Numbered from the stretch's first letter, positions 44,353-54,932 are shown. The stretch is 64,000 bases of DNA from SW132 sp038150125 (GCF_038150125.1 NZ_JBBVMF010000012.1:62001-126000); one strand, 5' to 3'. Numbers and translations are program-made. The notes: a model not told the origin generated them from the sequence alone.

Positions 44353-45948
44353 GTGGCAAAACCCAATGATCAGTCCCAAAAGAAAACGCCCTCTTCTGAA
44401 GGTCAGGGAACGCTGTTTGATAAATTTCTAAACGGAATCGAAAAGGCCGGTAATAAGCTGCCTGACCCAGCCATGCTTTTTTTCCTTCTGCTGGTTATTG
44501 TATGGGTACTGTCTGCATTTCTTTCCCCGTTCGATTTTGATGCGGTTCACCCGCGAACTGGTGATGAGCTTGTTATCAATAACCTTCTCACAGGAGAGAA
44601 TCTTGCAAGTTTCCTGGCTAATATGGTGAACACGTTTGTGCTGTTTGCCCCGCTTGGTATTGTGCTTGTAGCTATGCTCGGTGTTGGTGTTGCGGAACAT
44701 TCAGGCTGGATTGATGCGGGCCTGAAGAAACTTCTCGGATTTACACCAAAATCTTTATTAACCCCAATGCTGATCCTGATTGCGATCGTCAGTCACACTG
44801 CAGCAGACGCCGGGTACGTACTGGTGATTCCTCTTGGAGGCGTGATATTTTATGCGGCCGGCCGACATCCGCTGGCCGGTATTGCCGCTGCATTTGCAGG
44901 CGTGAGCGGTGGTTTTTCAGCAAATTTTATACCGTCAGCCATCGACCCGCTACTGATGAGTTTCACGCTGGAGGCAGCCAGGATACTGGATCCCACAATT
45001 GAACTCAATCCGCTGAACAATATCTACTTTACAGGCCTTTCGAGCATTCTGATCGTTTCGGTCGGTTGGTTCATCACAGATAAAATTGTAGAGCCGAGGC
45101 TGGAAGGAATTGAAGTTGACGGAGATGAAGATGAAATGCCACAGCTCGAGACTGTGTCCGGCAGAGAAAGCCGGGCGTTTTGGCTCGGGTTTGGCGCAAT
45201 GATTCTCGGTATTATTGGTCTGTTTTTGTGGGCCTGGCCGGAAGGTTCAGCACTCCGTGATCCTACTTGGGACAACCCCGAAGTTAGCTCCCTTTTTTCC
45301 TTCAATGCGCCTCTGATGCAGGCCATCGTGCCTCTGATTTTTATTCTTCTGTTGATTCCAGGCGTGGTGTATGGCTACGCCTCAGGTAAGTACAATAGCT
45401 CGAAAGATATGATCGATAACATGACCAAGTCGATGCAGAGCATGGGCTACTACGTCGTGATGGCTTTTTTCTGCGCGTTGTTTATTGATGCATTCGGGAA
45501 ATCAAATATTGGTTTGATGGTGGCTTTAAAGGGCGCCAATGTCCTTGAAGCGCTGGCGCTTCCCGGCTCTGTCACGATTGTTGGTATTATATTTTTGAGT
45601 ATGATCGTAAACCTTCTGGTTGGATCTGCATCCGCCAAATGGGCTCTGATCGCTCCAATCTTTGTTCCTATGCTGATGCAGTTGGGCATCTCACCGGATC
45701 TTACTCAAGCTGCTTACCGAGTGGGCGACTCCGTATCAAACATTATCACTCCACTGCTGCCGTACTTCCCGCTTGTGGTGGTGTTCTGCCAGCGATATGT
45801 GAAGAAGACCGGTATCGGAACTCTTATTTCCATGATGATTCCCTATTCCATTATCTTTTCGATTACATGGACTATTTTCCTTCTTATTTATTGGTGGATC
45901 GGAATACCGCTGAGTTTTGAAGCAAATTACGTGTACCCGGCGCCTTAA
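44353..45948 (+). CDS. AbgT-family transporter
   Basis: 531 residues starting at GTG 44353, 85 bases after the MFS gene. About 11 membrane segments. Family markers are FNGIEKAGNKLPDPAMLFF-like start (NGIEKAGNKLPDPAMLFFLL), GVGVAEHSGWIDAGLKKLLG, AGVSGGFSANFIPSAIDPLL and NLLVGSASAKWALIAPIFVPM with VGDSVSNIITPLLPYFPLV. AbgT takes up p-aminobenzoyl-glutamate; relatives export sulfonamides or antimetabolites. A Ser-rich, charged N-tail precedes the first helix. Confidence 0.93.
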   Translation: MAKPNDQSQKKTPSSEGQGTLFDKFLNGIEKAGNKLPDPAMLFFLLLVIVWVLSAFLSPFDFDAVHPRTGDELVINNLLTGENLASFLANMVNTFVLFAPLGIVLVAMLGVGVAEHSGWIDAGLKKLLGFTPKSLLTPMLILIAIVSHTAADAGYVLVIPLGGVIFYAAGRHPLAGIAAAFAGVSGGFSANFIPSAIDPLLMSFTLEAARILDPTIELNPLNNIYFTGLSSILIVSVGWFITDKIVEPRLEGIEVDGDEDEMPQLETVSGRESRAFWLGFGAMILGIIGLFLWAWPEGSALRDPTWDNPEVSSLFSFNAPLMQAIVPLIFILLLIPGVVYGYASGKYNSSKDMIDNMTKSMQSMGYYVVMAFFCALFIDAFGKSNIGLMVALKGANVLEALALPGSVTIVGIIFLSMIVNLLVGSASAKWALIAPIFVPMLMQLGISPDLTQAAYRVGDSVSNIITPLLPYFPLVVVFCQRYVKKTGIGTLISMMIPYSIIFSITWTIFLLIYWWIGIPLSFEANYVYPAP

Positions 45949-46556
45949 TCAGTTGCTTATTCAGACCCGAGCATTTCCGGCGGCTGCCGGACTTCTGTCA
46001 GCATCGGTGCACCGTAGTGATTTTTCATCGGATGAATTCGCTTCATCCGGTGAATTATGCGAGCTATAAGTAAATCATGGTATAGAACTGAGAAGTATTG
46101 CTCCAGATAGGACCTGCAAGACCGCGAACGAAGAGAGCTGCTGGCAGAGTCTGGTCTGAGTATTGACTGCGAGCTTTTGATTTGAAGACGCCGACCTATC
46201 GACGGGAATATGCCCCTTAAAAACTCATCTGATGACGCTAAATTGTCGGATGAGGGTCTAATCAGTTCTGCTGATACCAAAAATAGAAACTCCACAGGCG
46301 CTCTCTTAGATGATCAGCAGCCTGAATCTGCTTTTCCCCAATAACCTTTATTAAGCCATTCTTATCATCTCTGAATAGTGCAACTTGCGTCCATCTTCTG
46401 TATTTCTTGAATACTGTTCATGCCAGGTGATAAAAATGGTTTGACATAGTTTTAATTTGAATGACGCATTACTAAGTGATTGAGCCTTTTCGGGGATTTC
46501 AATTTTCAGAAAAATTATCACTACATCAAACCTCAATTCAAAATCAAACCAGCCCC
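45949..46556. other. Intergenic region before the large beta-helix protein
   Basis: About 600 bases. The minus strand has an open frame at 45957-46295 (112 residues) with low-complexity Ser/Arg composition and no domain; it is not called a gene. A hairpin-like pair CATCGGATGAATTCG / CTTCATCCGGTG lies at 46028-46052. No other signal was recognised. Confidence 0.45.
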
Positions 46557-49500
46557 ATGAGAGAGCTATTTATAGACAATGTTTCTAATCTATCACGCAG
46601 ACTTAAGCCTATAATTCAGAGTATACTCATCCTTACGCTTTCGCTGATAACATCGCTGTCATACGGTCAGATTACCGTCACAAATACCGATGATTCAGGT
46701 ACCGGTTCATTACGATGGGCCATTGATCAGGCGAATGCAAATCCTGATGCGAGCGAGATTGAGTTCGATATTCCAGGCAGTGGTCCTCATATCATCCAGC
46801 CGCAGACAGAATACGCATCATTTTCCGCTCCAATTAATATTGATGGCATGTCAGAGCCTGACTACACACTTGGCACACCAGCCATCGTAATTGATGGAAG
46901 CCAGATTGAAGATGGGGCCGGGCTCGTGTTCACCGGCAGTGCAGGTGGCAGCGACGTCGGTTCCATATCGATCATCAATTTTGAAAATTCTGGGATTCGA
47001 ATAATCGGCGATGCTGTAACCATTGAGGGATGCTTCATCGGAGTTGACCCGGATGGTAATGAAGGGCCAAATGGAGTAGGTATTAGTGTCGTAAACTCAG
47101 TAAATCACCAAATTGGCGGAACTTCGATTTCGAGACGAAACGTGATTTCTGCAAATAGAGTAGGAATCGATTTCGAACCAGGAAGTGGCCTCAATACAGT
47201 TGAAGGAAATTATATAGGCACAACAACCGATGGGACTCAGGCACTCGGCAACAAATTTAATATTCGGATAGGGGGCAGCCATGACAATATAATAGGAGGG
47301 ACGACGCCCCTTGAGAGAAATATCATTTCAGGAGCTTACCTTGAAACAGTTAATGGAAGGCAAGAAGGCGGAGCAGGAATCTTTCTCACAGCCGGCACTT
47401 CATCAAGTAACACTGTTGAAGTGTCTACAGGTAATATAATTACAGGTAACTATATAGGAACTGACGTTACCGGATCGGTTGCATTACCCAATGGGAGCGG
47501 CGGTGTGCTGTTGCTGGTTGGGTCAACTGATAACCAGGTTGGTGGTGAGAATACAGGAGAAGGAAATGTAATATCCGGAAATGGTCAGTATGGAGTATAC
47601 TTTCAGGGAAATCCGGAACTCCAGGTGAGCAATAACACCGTACAGGGAAACTATATCGGAGTTGATGCTACGGGTACGGCTCCTGTTCCAAACAATATTG
47701 GAGTCTTTTTCTGGGCTGATAACAGTTCGAATATTATCGGAACAAACGGGTCAGCTTCCGGTGGCAATGTGATTAGCGGAAATAGCACGACGGGTATATT
47801 AATCTTAAATGGTGAGGACAATGTAATTAGCGGGAATTATATCGGGACGGATTACACGGGTATGGATGCAATCCCGAATGTTTTTGGTATTGAAAATCGC
47901 GGAAGCGGTGGTGTCATTGGCGGGACAGGTGCTGAAAGCAGGAATATAATTTCAGGCAACAGAAACACAGGTATAAATCTTGCACAAGCTTCAAATATAG
48001 TAGTGGAGGGAAATTATATTGGCTTAAACTCTGATGGCGACGATGCTATAGCAGGTCAGAGTCTTGGGCTAAGGGTCAATAGTGGCTCAGGACACACCAT
48101 CACCGGAAATACGATATCAGGACATGAAAATCAGGCTATTAGAATAGATAATAATGTGAATGGTGACGTTGGAGCTGAAAATATTACGGTAACTGGCAAC
48201 ATGATCGGAACTGATCCTACTGGCAGTTCAGTAATTGGTAATGCAGGCACAGGGATCGATGTTGTGGGATCATCAAATAACACAATTGGAGGAGAACTTG
48301 AAGCTGACAGAAATATTATTTCTGGTAATGGAGGGGTCTTTGATGGAGTGTTTATCAGGGCTACCGGTATCACGCTTTCATCCGGATCAAACAACAATAC
48401 AATAAGCGGCAACTACATTGGATCTGATGCAAATGGAGATTATGCTGAGGAGTTTACAAATTCATCCCACGGGATCCTGATCAGTTCCGGATCGTCAGGA
48501 AATATCATCGGCCTCGACGAGGGAGGCAACGGTGCAGGAAATGTGATATCAGGAAACGGAGCTCGAGTTAATGGTAATGGGATCTCTGTTACCGACAACT
48601 CGCTTCAAAACCGAATATCAGGAAATAGCATCTTTAACAATGGAGGAACGGGTATCGATCTGGGTGACGATGGCACGACGGCAAATGATGATGGAGATGC
48701 CGATACGGGCCCCAATCAACTGCAAAATTACCCGGTAATTGTCAGTTCATTGTATAATTTAAATAGTGATGAACTTACAATTGAGTATTCAATTTCGTCA
48801 GATATATCTGAGTCAGACTACCCCATTGAGGTTGAATTCTTCAAAAACCAGGGAAACCGCCAGGGTATTACTTACCTGGGATCTGATTCATATGAAGCGT
48901 CTGATGCCGGCACGGTGAAAGAGGTCACAATTCCAATAAGCGGATTAAACACGCTTAGTTTGGGGGAAGATGTCACATCCGTTGCAACCAGCGCAGATGG
49001 AAACAGTTCTGAATTTTCAGAGATATCAGAAGTAGTTGAGCTAATTTTACCACCTGGAATCGTGACGCTGTCATCGCCTCAGGATGGTACAACGGATATT
49101 TCAGTTAATCCAGGCCTGAGCTGGCAGTCCGTTTCCAACGCAGACACTTATGATGTTCAGGTTTCAACACAATCTGATTTTTCTACAACGGTTGAAGATT
49201 TTACCGGACTAACCACGACTCAGGCAAGTGTAGGAGAACTTGCTTATGAAACTGTGCATTACTGGCGAGCCCGGGCTGTCAATGAAGCAGGGCCAGGTGA
49301 TTGGTCAGAAACGAGGTCATTCACCACAGAGGTAGAAATTACAGATCCGCCGGCTCAGGTAACGCTTGTCTCTCCGGCTGAAGGTGCCACCGATATAGCT
49401 CTGTTCCCGATCCTGAGCTGGGATTCTGCAGAAACAGCTGAATCATACACGCTCCAGGTGTCAGAACTATCAGATTTCTCCACATTAGAGACAGATTTTT

Positions 49501-51407
49501 CCGGTATTACATTTGCACAATTTGAAGTGGGTGAATTATCAACAGGAACTCAGTATTACTGGCGGGTGAGGGCTGTCAACGAAGTTGGTTCAGGCGATTG
49601 GTCTGAGGTGTGGTCATTTACAACGGAGGGAGGAGCGACGAACCCACCGGCAAAAGTTACGCTGGTGTCTCCGGAGGATGAAGCACAGGATGTTGATGTA
49701 ATACCTTTGCTAAGCTGGCAGGCGGTTGATGATGCTGATTCGTATAGCCTGCAGGTCTCAGCATCATCAGATTTTTCAATGACATTTACGGACCTTTCAG
49801 ATCTGACATCAACACAGTTGGAAGTAGATGAACTTGCTCAGGAAACGACATATTTCTGGAGAGTTCGTGCTGAAAATGAGGCTGGTATCGGAGATTGGTC
49901 TGATGTCTGGTCATTTACCACTGAACTAAGCCCGCCGTCAGTGGTAGTTCTTATATCGCCCGAGGATGATGCGCAGGATGTTTCGGTCATGCCTCTCATG
50001 AGCTGGGATGATGCCAATGGAGCTGAGACATACAGCCTTCAAGTCTCGACCTCCCCTGACTTTTCGACAACCGTCACAGATCTGACCGGTCAAACAAACA
50101 CACAGATTGAAATAGGTCAGCTGGACTTTGAGAATGTGCATTTTTGGCGGGTACGAGCCGAAAATGAATCAGGGTTTGGACCATGGTCGGATGTATGGTC
50201 ATTCACGACAGAGCAGGAACCCACAGAACCGCCGGCAAAAGTAACGCTTCTAACCCCTGAGGATGGATCAGTAGATGTTACAACCAGTCCCGTGTATACC
50301 TGGGAATCGATTGCCAATGCTGAAACATATACGCTTCAGATATCTAAGTTTGAGGATTTTTCTGAACTAGAAAATGATTTTACCGAGTTAAGGTCGACTG
50401 AGAGAATCATACGTAATTATGACTTTTCAACGCAGTATTTCTGGCGCGTTAGAGCATTTAATGATGGAGGAGCAGGCGAGTGGTCTGATGTTTGGACTTT
50501 TACCACCATGGATGAACCTATCACTGTTCCGGAAAAAGTGACGCTATCGTCACCTTCGGACGGTGCGCAGGATGTTGATGCATCTCCGTTACTCAGTTGG
50601 GAGTCTGTAGAAGGTGCAGAGTCTTATCGCCTGCAGGTAACTGATGGCACTGACTTTTCCACGATAGTTACTGATTTGACCGATCTGTCTGATACCAATG
50701 AAGAACTTGATCTGCTGGCGTACGAAACTGAGCATTTCTGGCGAGTGAGAGCGGTAAATGAAGCCGGCGAAGGAGAATGGTCAGATGCCTGGTCGTTTAC
50801 TACGCAAGAAGAGCCTATGACGATACCTGACGCTCCGGTTTTAATTTCTCCTGAACAAAACGCAACCGATATTGAACTATCAGCGTCTCTCGAGTGGTCT
50901 GCTGCAGATGGAGCAGAAACCTTTATTCTGGAACTATCAGAGAATATTGGTTTTAGTAATCTTGTGGAAAATGCATCAGATATACCGGGCACTACGTTTC
51001 AAACCGGAGATTTGAATGGGCTAACCACCTACTTTTGGAGAGTCAGAGCCGTAAATGAGGTTGGCATAAGTAACTGGTCGGAGACCCGCCAATTTACAAC
51101 CATGGAGGCTACATCTATAACAGACGTTTCTGATGGCATTCCACAATCACTCGAACTTTCGCAAAACTACCCCAATCCGTTTAATCCATCGACCGAGATA
51201 GAAATTGGTATTTCGGAAGCAGGAGAGGTTAGACTCACCGTTTATGATATGCTCGGACGCAGCGTTGGTGTGATTGTAAATGAAAATCTGCTTGCAGGCC
51301 GCTATTCATTCAGATTTGATGCATCAAACCTTACCAGCGGAACCTACATGTACAGGCTCGAAACCCGTTCCGAAACACGGACACGAAAGATGACACTGAT
51401 TAAATGA
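46557..51407 (+). CDS. Giant secreted parallel beta-helix protein with seven FN3-like repeats and sorting domain
   Basis: 1616 residues from ATG 46557; the open frame extends 27 codons upstream without signal features. Signal peptide ends LTLSLITSLSYGQ. Residues about 40-760 form a right-handed beta-helix with repeats such as NVISGN and GNYIGTDxTG plus IGG turns. Residues about 835-1520 hold seven FN3-like repeats of 95-100 residues, each starting VTLxSPxDG and ending HYWRVRAVNEAGxGDWSExWSFTT; the DNA repeats start near 49060, 49357, 49653, 49940, 50239, 50535 and 50834. The last ~80 residues are a Por-type sorting domain (QNYPNPFNPSTEIEIGI, TRKMTLIK). Probably a surface adhesin or glycan-associated protein. 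Confidence 0.85.
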   Translation: MRELFIDNVSNLSRRLKPIIQSILILTLSLITSLSYGQITVTNTDDSGTGSLRWAIDQANANPDASEIEFDIPGSGPHIIQPQTEYASFSAPINIDGMSEPDYTLGTPAIVIDGSQIEDGAGLVFTGSAGGSDVGSISIINFENSGIRIIGDAVTIEGCFIGVDPDGNEGPNGVGISVVNSVNHQIGGTSISRRNVISANRVGIDFEPGSGLNTVEGNYIGTTTDGTQALGNKFNIRIGGSHDNIIGGTTPLERNIISGAYLETVNGRQEGGAGIFLTAGTSSSNTVEVSTGNIITGNYIGTDVTGSVALPNGSGGVLLLVGSTDNQVGGENTGEGNVISGNGQYGVYFQGNPELQVSNNTVQGNYIGVDATGTAPVPNNIGVFFWADNSSNIIGTNGSASGGNVISGNSTTGILILNGEDNVISGNYIGTDYTGMDAIPNVFGIENRGSGGVIGGTGAESRNIISGNRNTGINLAQASNIVVEGNYIGLNSDGDDAIAGQSLGLRVNSGSGHTITGNTISGHENQAIRIDNNVNGDVGAENITVTGNMIGTDPTGSSVIGNAGTGIDVVGSSNNTIGGELEADRNIISGNGGVFDGVFIRATGITLSSGSNNNTISGNYIGSDANGDYAEEFTNSSHGILISSGSSGNIIGLDEGGNGAGNVISGNGARVNGNGISVTDNSLQNRISGNSIFNNGGTGIDLGDDGTTANDDGDADTGPNQLQNYPVIVSSLYNLNSDELTIEYSISSDISESDYPIEVEFFKNQGNRQGITYLGSDSYEASDAGTVKEVTIPISGLNTLSLGEDVTSVATSADGNSSEFSEISEVVELILPPGIVTLSSPQDGTTDISVNPGLSWQSVSNADTYDVQVSTQSDFSTTVEDFTGLTTTQASVGELAYETVHYWRARAVNEAGPGDWSETRSFTTEVEITDPPAQVTLVSPAEGATDIALFPILSWDSAETAESYTLQVSELSDFSTLETDFSGITFAQFEVGELSTGTQYYWRVRAVNEVGSGDWSEVWSFTTEGGATNPPAKVTLVSPEDEAQDVDVIPLLSWQAVDDADSYSLQVSASSDFSMTFTDLSDLTSTQLEVDELAQETTYFWRVRAENEAGIGDWSDVWSFTTELSPPSVVVLISPEDDAQDVSVMPLMSWDDANGAETYSLQVSTSPDFSTTVTDLTGQTNTQIEIGQLDFENVHFWRVRAENESGFGPWSDVWSFTTEQEPTEPPAKVTLLTPEDGSVDVTTSPVYTWESIANAETYTLQISKFEDFSELENDFTELRSTERIIRNYDFSTQYFWRVRAFNDGGAGEWSDVWTFTTMDEPITVPEKVTLSSPSDGAQDVDASPLLSWESVEGAESYRLQVTDGTDFSTIVTDLTDLSDTNEELDLLAYETEHFWRVRAVNEAGEGEWSDAWSFTTQEEPMTIPDAPVLISPEQNATDIELSASLEWSAADGAETFILELSENIGFSNLVENASDIPGTTFQTGDLNGLTTYFWRVRAVNEVGISNWSETRQFTTMEATSITDVSDGIPQSLELSQNYPNPFNPSTEIEIGISEAGEVRLTVYDMLGRSVGVIVNENLLAGRYSFRFDASNLTSGTYMYRLETRSETRTRKMTLIK

Positions 51408-51416
51408 TGTCGAAAA

Positions 51417-51445
51417 AAAGTCCCTGTATCTCCAGCAGGGACTTT
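51417..51445 (-). terminator. Terminator of the ilv-leu operon
   Basis: Perfect 10-bp arms AAAGTCCCTG / CAGGGACTTT around a 9-nt loop. On the minus strand it is followed by CTTTTTTTCG, a clear T run; it lies 67 bases past the leuB stop. On the plus strand it follows the beta-helix gene by 9 bases and may serve both. Confidence 0.9.
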
Positions 51446-51512
51446 ATTACTCTGTATATCCATTTATTCTGATGTCAAAAGAGCTTAGCTCTAAGCACAA
51501 TCTAAGACGTCA

Positions 51513-52613
51513 CTATTCCGCAACGCTCTCTGGTTTCAGCAAACTCTTCAACACCTGTTCACCCATCAGCTCTGTGGAAAGGAGGGTTTCATCATCAGAT
51601 CCACTATAAATATCACCCGATCGATAGCCTGCGGCCAGAACTTCATCGATAGCCGTTTCAATATTTTTGGCGGCGTTGGAAAGATCCAGTGAATAGCGGC
51701 AGAGCATCGCGGCTGATGCAATGGCGGCCAAAGGGTTAGCTTTATTCTGTCCGGCTATGTCGGGGGCTGAGCCATGGACGGGCTCATACAATCCGGTTTT
51801 ATCGCCGATACTTGCTGACGGGAGCATGCCAATGGAACCGGTAAGCATCGACGCCTCATCGCTTAAAATATCACCGAACATATTACCGGTGAGAATAACA
51901 TCAAACTGTTTTGGATTGCGGACCAGCTGCATGGCGCAATTATCCACTAGCATATGTGTGAGTTCAATATCCGGATAGTCTGATGACAATTCTGATACTG
52001 TTTTTCGCCAGAGGCGGGACGTATCCAGAATATTTGATTTGTCAACAGAACAAACACGCCCATTGCGTTTTTTAGCTGCTTCAAACGCTTTTCGTGCCAC
52101 ACGTTCAATCTCTGATTTTGAATAGACCATGGCGTCAGTTGCAACAACGTCACCATCCACCTCTTTTGTGTGACGGGGTTTACCGAAATATATGCCACCA
52201 GTTAGTTCACGGACAATGAGAATATCGGTTCCTTCCAGGATCTCCGGTTTTAAAGAAGAGGCTCCCATTAACGCTGAATATATTTTGATAGGGCGGAGGT
52301 TCGTGTAGGTTCCCAGCGTTTTTCTCAATTTTAGAAGTGCAGCTTCCGGCCGATGTTCACTGAGTAGGTCATCCCATTTAGGGCCCCCAACAGCACCAAG
52401 AAGAACAGCGTCTGAGTTCAGGCATGCATCAAGGGTTTCTTCGGTTACCGGCTCTCCATGCTCGTCATAGCTGCATCCCCCAAACAGGAATTCTTCGGTT
52501 TCAACTTCAACGTCGTAGGCTCCACAGGCTGCTTTTAGAATAGATGTAGCTACTGATGTTACTTCCGGACCAATTCCATCTCCGGGTAGAAGTGCGATTG
52601 TTTTCTTTGTCAT
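51513..52613 (-). CDS. leuB: 3-isopropylmalate dehydrogenase
   Basis: 366 residues, last gene of the operon. Oxidatively decarboxylates 3-isopropylmalate to 2-ketoisocaproate with NAD. Family motifs: LLPGDGIGPEV at the start, LRKTLGTYTNLRPIK with the substrate-binding Arg residues, ELTGGIYFG, KSNIL, DNCAMQLV and TGNMFGDILSDEASML with catalytic/metal Asp residues, and HGSAPDIAGQNKANPLA for NAD. The same enzyme probably also oxidises 3-methylmalate made through CimA. Confidence 0.96.
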   Translation of the reverse strand: MTKKTIALLPGDGIGPEVTSVATSILKAACGAYDVEVETEEFLFGGCSYDEHGEPVTEETLDACLNSDAVLLGAVGGPKWDDLLSEHRPEAALLKLRKTLGTYTNLRPIKIYSALMGASSLKPEILEGTDILIVRELTGGIYFGKPRHTKEVDGDVVATDAMVYSKSEIERVARKAFEAAKKRNGRVCSVDKSNILDTSRLWRKTVSELSSDYPDIELTHMLVDNCAMQLVRNPKQFDVILTGNMFGDILSDEASMLTGSIGMLPSASIGDKTGLYEPVHGSAPDIAGQNKANPLAAIASAAMLCRYSLDLSNAAKNIETAIDEVLAAGYRSGDIYSGSDDETLLSTELMGEQVLKSLLKPESVAE

Positions 52614-52651
52614 GAATTAGTCAATTAATTATTCCAAAAATGTGAAATTAA

Positions 52652-52775
52652 AGTCCCCCTTACCAAAGGCGGAATGAGGGGGATGTTCATCAGGTGTACT
52701 AATCAATTTAAAAACTTTTTGGTTGTCACGTAGTACTGAAAACACCCCTCTGTATCTCCCCTTTTTAGGGGAGAG
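52652..52775. repeat. Intergenic repeat (family R) between leuD and leuB
   Basis: Opens AAGTCCCCCTTACCAAAGGC, has GAGGGGGATGTTCATCAGG and ends ACACCCCTCTGTATCTCCCC plus TTTTTAGGGGAGAG. Fills the gap between the two genes; both ends can fold into hairpins (TCCCC / GGGGA). Confidence 0.8.
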
Positions 52776-52808
52776 TATCGGTCTTTTAAATGGATGTTAA
52801 TCCAAATA

Positions 52809-53390
52809 TCAGCTGCCTGCCGCTTCCATCATGCCGGTCTGGCGGGCGTAGGCAAATATACCGCCTGCTTCAACAATATCGGCGACGCTGCCAAGGGGAC
52901 GAATTTTATACTCTTCATTTTGAGTAATGTTTTTTACGACCTGCTTTTCCTGGTCAATTTCCAGCTCGTCATGTGTGTGAACTTTCTGGCTGAGGTCTTC
53001 GAGGCTTTCGTAAGGTACCAGAAATCCGCCATCCACGGAATTCCGGTAAAATATACGTGCAAACGTTGGGGCGATGATCGCTTTTACACCGGCAATTTCA
53101 AGGCACGCGGGGGCGTGTTCACGGGATGACCCGCAACCGAAGTTTGGTCCGCCAACAATGATATTGAACTCACTCTCTGTTTCTTCTTCTCTTGTGAGCG
53201 GAATGTTTCCCTGTGGCAATCCTGATTCCTCATCTGGTACACCGGAAAGCGCATATTTACCATATAGTTTTCGCTCCTCAGGATCCTCAAGACTGTACAC
53301 AAGGTGCGCGGCCGGAATAATCTGGTCGGTGTCAATATTCTTGCCAAGGACAAAAGCCTTGCCGGTGATTTTTTTTGATTTGTTGCTCAT
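52809..53390 (-). CDS. leuD: 3-isopropylmalate dehydratase small subunit
   Basis: 193 residues. Swivel domain of the aconitase family: GKAFVLGKNIDTDQIIPAA at the N-terminus, VGGPNFGCGSSREHAPACLE (the conserved substrate-binding GCGSSREHA loop), APTFARIFYRNSVDGG. Works with LeuC to isomerise 2-isopropylmalate to 3-isopropylmalate, and probably citramalate to 3-methylmalate. Slightly longer than the short archaeal form. Flanked on both sides by family-R repeats. Confidence 0.95.
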   Translation of the reverse strand: MSNKSKKITGKAFVLGKNIDTDQIIPAAHLVYSLEDPEERKLYGKYALSGVPDEESGLPQGNIPLTREEETESEFNIIVGGPNFGCGSSREHAPACLEIAGVKAIIAPTFARIFYRNSVDGGFLVPYESLEDLSQKVHTHDELEIDQEKQVVKNITQNEEYKIRPLGSVADIVEAGGIFAYARQTGMMEAAGS

Positions 53391-53425
53391 TTAATTTTTT
53401 GTGTGTTTATGAAAATTGATTAGGA

Positions 53426-53550
53426 AAGTCCCTCTTATCAAAGGGGGATTGAGGGGGATGTTCAATCGGAATTTTGAAACCTCGATGAATATATGATTAA
53501 ATTCATAGCTCATTTAACACCCCTCTCTGTCTCCCCTTTTTAGGGGAGAT
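53426..53550. repeat. Intergenic repeat (family R) between leuC and leuD
   Basis: AAAGTCCCTCTTATCAAAGG, GATTGAGGGGGATGTTCAATC and, at the end, ACACCCCTCTCTGTCTCCCC then TTTTTAGGGGAGAT. Same length (about 125 bp) and order as the copy at 52652. Confidence 0.8.
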
Positions 53551-53563
53551 TAAATTCTCACAT

Positions 53564-54877
53564 CTATATCACCGTTTCCTGAATAAATACCCTTGGATCG
53601 GTAATGGTGCCCGTCACCGCCGAAGCAGCAACAGTATAGGGCGATGCGAGATAGACAGAAGCAGCCTTGGATCCCATCCGGCCGGGATAGTTCCGGTTGG
53701 TGGTCGAGATGCAGACTTCTTCTTCGTTCAGGCGTCCGAATGTATCAGACGGGCCACCGAGACAGGCTGCACATGAGGCCTGGCCAATTTTGCAGCCGGC
53801 TTCTTTGAAGATATCCATGAGTGTTTGACCAAACATAGTTTCGGTTTCGAGGCCTTTGGCAATTTCAGTTGTAGCTGGAACAATATAGGTATCGATTTTC
53901 AGCGATTTTCCTTTGATAATTTCAGCTGCAGCACGGAAATCAGACAGTTTACCACCCGTACACGATCCGATATAAGCGCGTGTTAATTCTGTGCCTTCCA
54001 GCTCCTCAGCCGTAGCTTTGTTATCGGGGCTGTGAGGTTTGGCCACCATTGGAACCATATCCTCAAGATTATAAAAGTGTTCACTGTGATACTCGGCATC
54101 CGGATCACTAAAGAATTCCTTAAACGGTTTGTTTGTTCTGGCTTTCACATATTCTCGGGTTATATCATCCGTTTCGACGACCCCGTTTTTTCCACCGGCT
54201 TCAATAGCCATATTGGTCAGCGTCATCCGGTCTTCCATTGAAAAAGCTTGTACACCTTCGCCAGCGAATTCCATCGTCCGGTAAGTGGCCCCGTCAACAC
54301 CAATATCACCGATAATTTTCAGGATGATATCCTTCGCCATCAGGTAAGGAGGCATCGAGTTGCCTTCAAAAATGAATCGCATGGTTTCGGGGACCTTCAC
54401 CCAGAGTTTACCGGTGCCCATAATAAAAGCTGCGTCAGTATTCCCAATCCCGGTGGCAAACTGTCCGAATGCCCCGGCAGTACACGTGTGAGAATCTGTT
54501 CCGAACAAAACTTCACCCGGACGGGTAAATCCTTCTTCAGGCAACGCTACGTGGCAAACGCCTTTATACCGATCAGTGCCCACATCATAATAATGAGGCA
54601 GATCCTGGTCAGCGGCAAATGCCCGCAGAATATCTACGTTACGATTCGCGTACTTATCCTTTGTGAAAATATAGTGGTCGGGTATAATTACGAGTTTATC
54701 TTTATCCCAGACTCGGGCTTTTTCGCCAAATTCCCGCTGAAAGATCTGAATAGCCGGCGGACCGCATACGTCATGTGTCATCAGCACATCCACATCCACC
54801 CAGACACTTTCGCCCGGTGTGACTTTAGAATTGCCGCTTTTGTTTGCAAGAATCTTCTCAGTTAATGTCATTCCCAT
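53564..54877 (-). CDS. leuC: 3-isopropylmalate dehydratase large subunit
   Basis: 437 residues from ATG 54877 (MGMTLTEKILANKSG); the frame is open upstream to 54961 but that part is repeat DNA. Shorter than the ~466-residue enterobacterial LeuC, matching the archaeal/homoaconitase-like subgroup. [4Fe-4S] ligands lie in YIGSCTGGKLSDFR and SCAACLGGPSD. Other motifs: DHYIFTKDKYAN, GTDSHTCTAGAFGQFATGIG and NRNYPGRMGS. Forms the isomerase with LeuD. Confidence 0.95.
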   Translation of the reverse strand: MGMTLTEKILANKSGNSKVTPGESVWVDVDVLMTHDVCGPPAIQIFQREFGEKARVWDKDKLVIIPDHYIFTKDKYANRNVDILRAFAADQDLPHYYDVGTDRYKGVCHVALPEEGFTRPGEVLFGTDSHTCTAGAFGQFATGIGNTDAAFIMGTGKLWVKVPETMRFIFEGNSMPPYLMAKDIILKIIGDIGVDGATYRTMEFAGEGVQAFSMEDRMTLTNMAIEAGGKNGVVETDDITREYVKARTNKPFKEFFSDPDAEYHSEHFYNLEDMVPMVAKPHSPDNKATAEELEGTELTRAYIGSCTGGKLSDFRAAAEIIKGKSLKIDTYIVPATTEIAKGLETETMFGQTLMDIFKEAGCKIGQASCAACLGGPSDTFGRLNEEEVCISTTNRNYPGRMGSKAASVYLASPYTVAASAVTGTITDPRVFIQETVI

Positions 54878-54932
54878 GGTGTGGTACTGGTTTTGTATTG
54901 GTTTGATAATTTTTAAATAAAAAAACTGGAAC

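Noticed and set aside
45957..46295. 112-codon minus-strand ORF between the AbgT and beta-helix genes
   Set aside because: Low-complexity Ser/Arg composition, no domain, no ribosome binding site and no neighbour relation.
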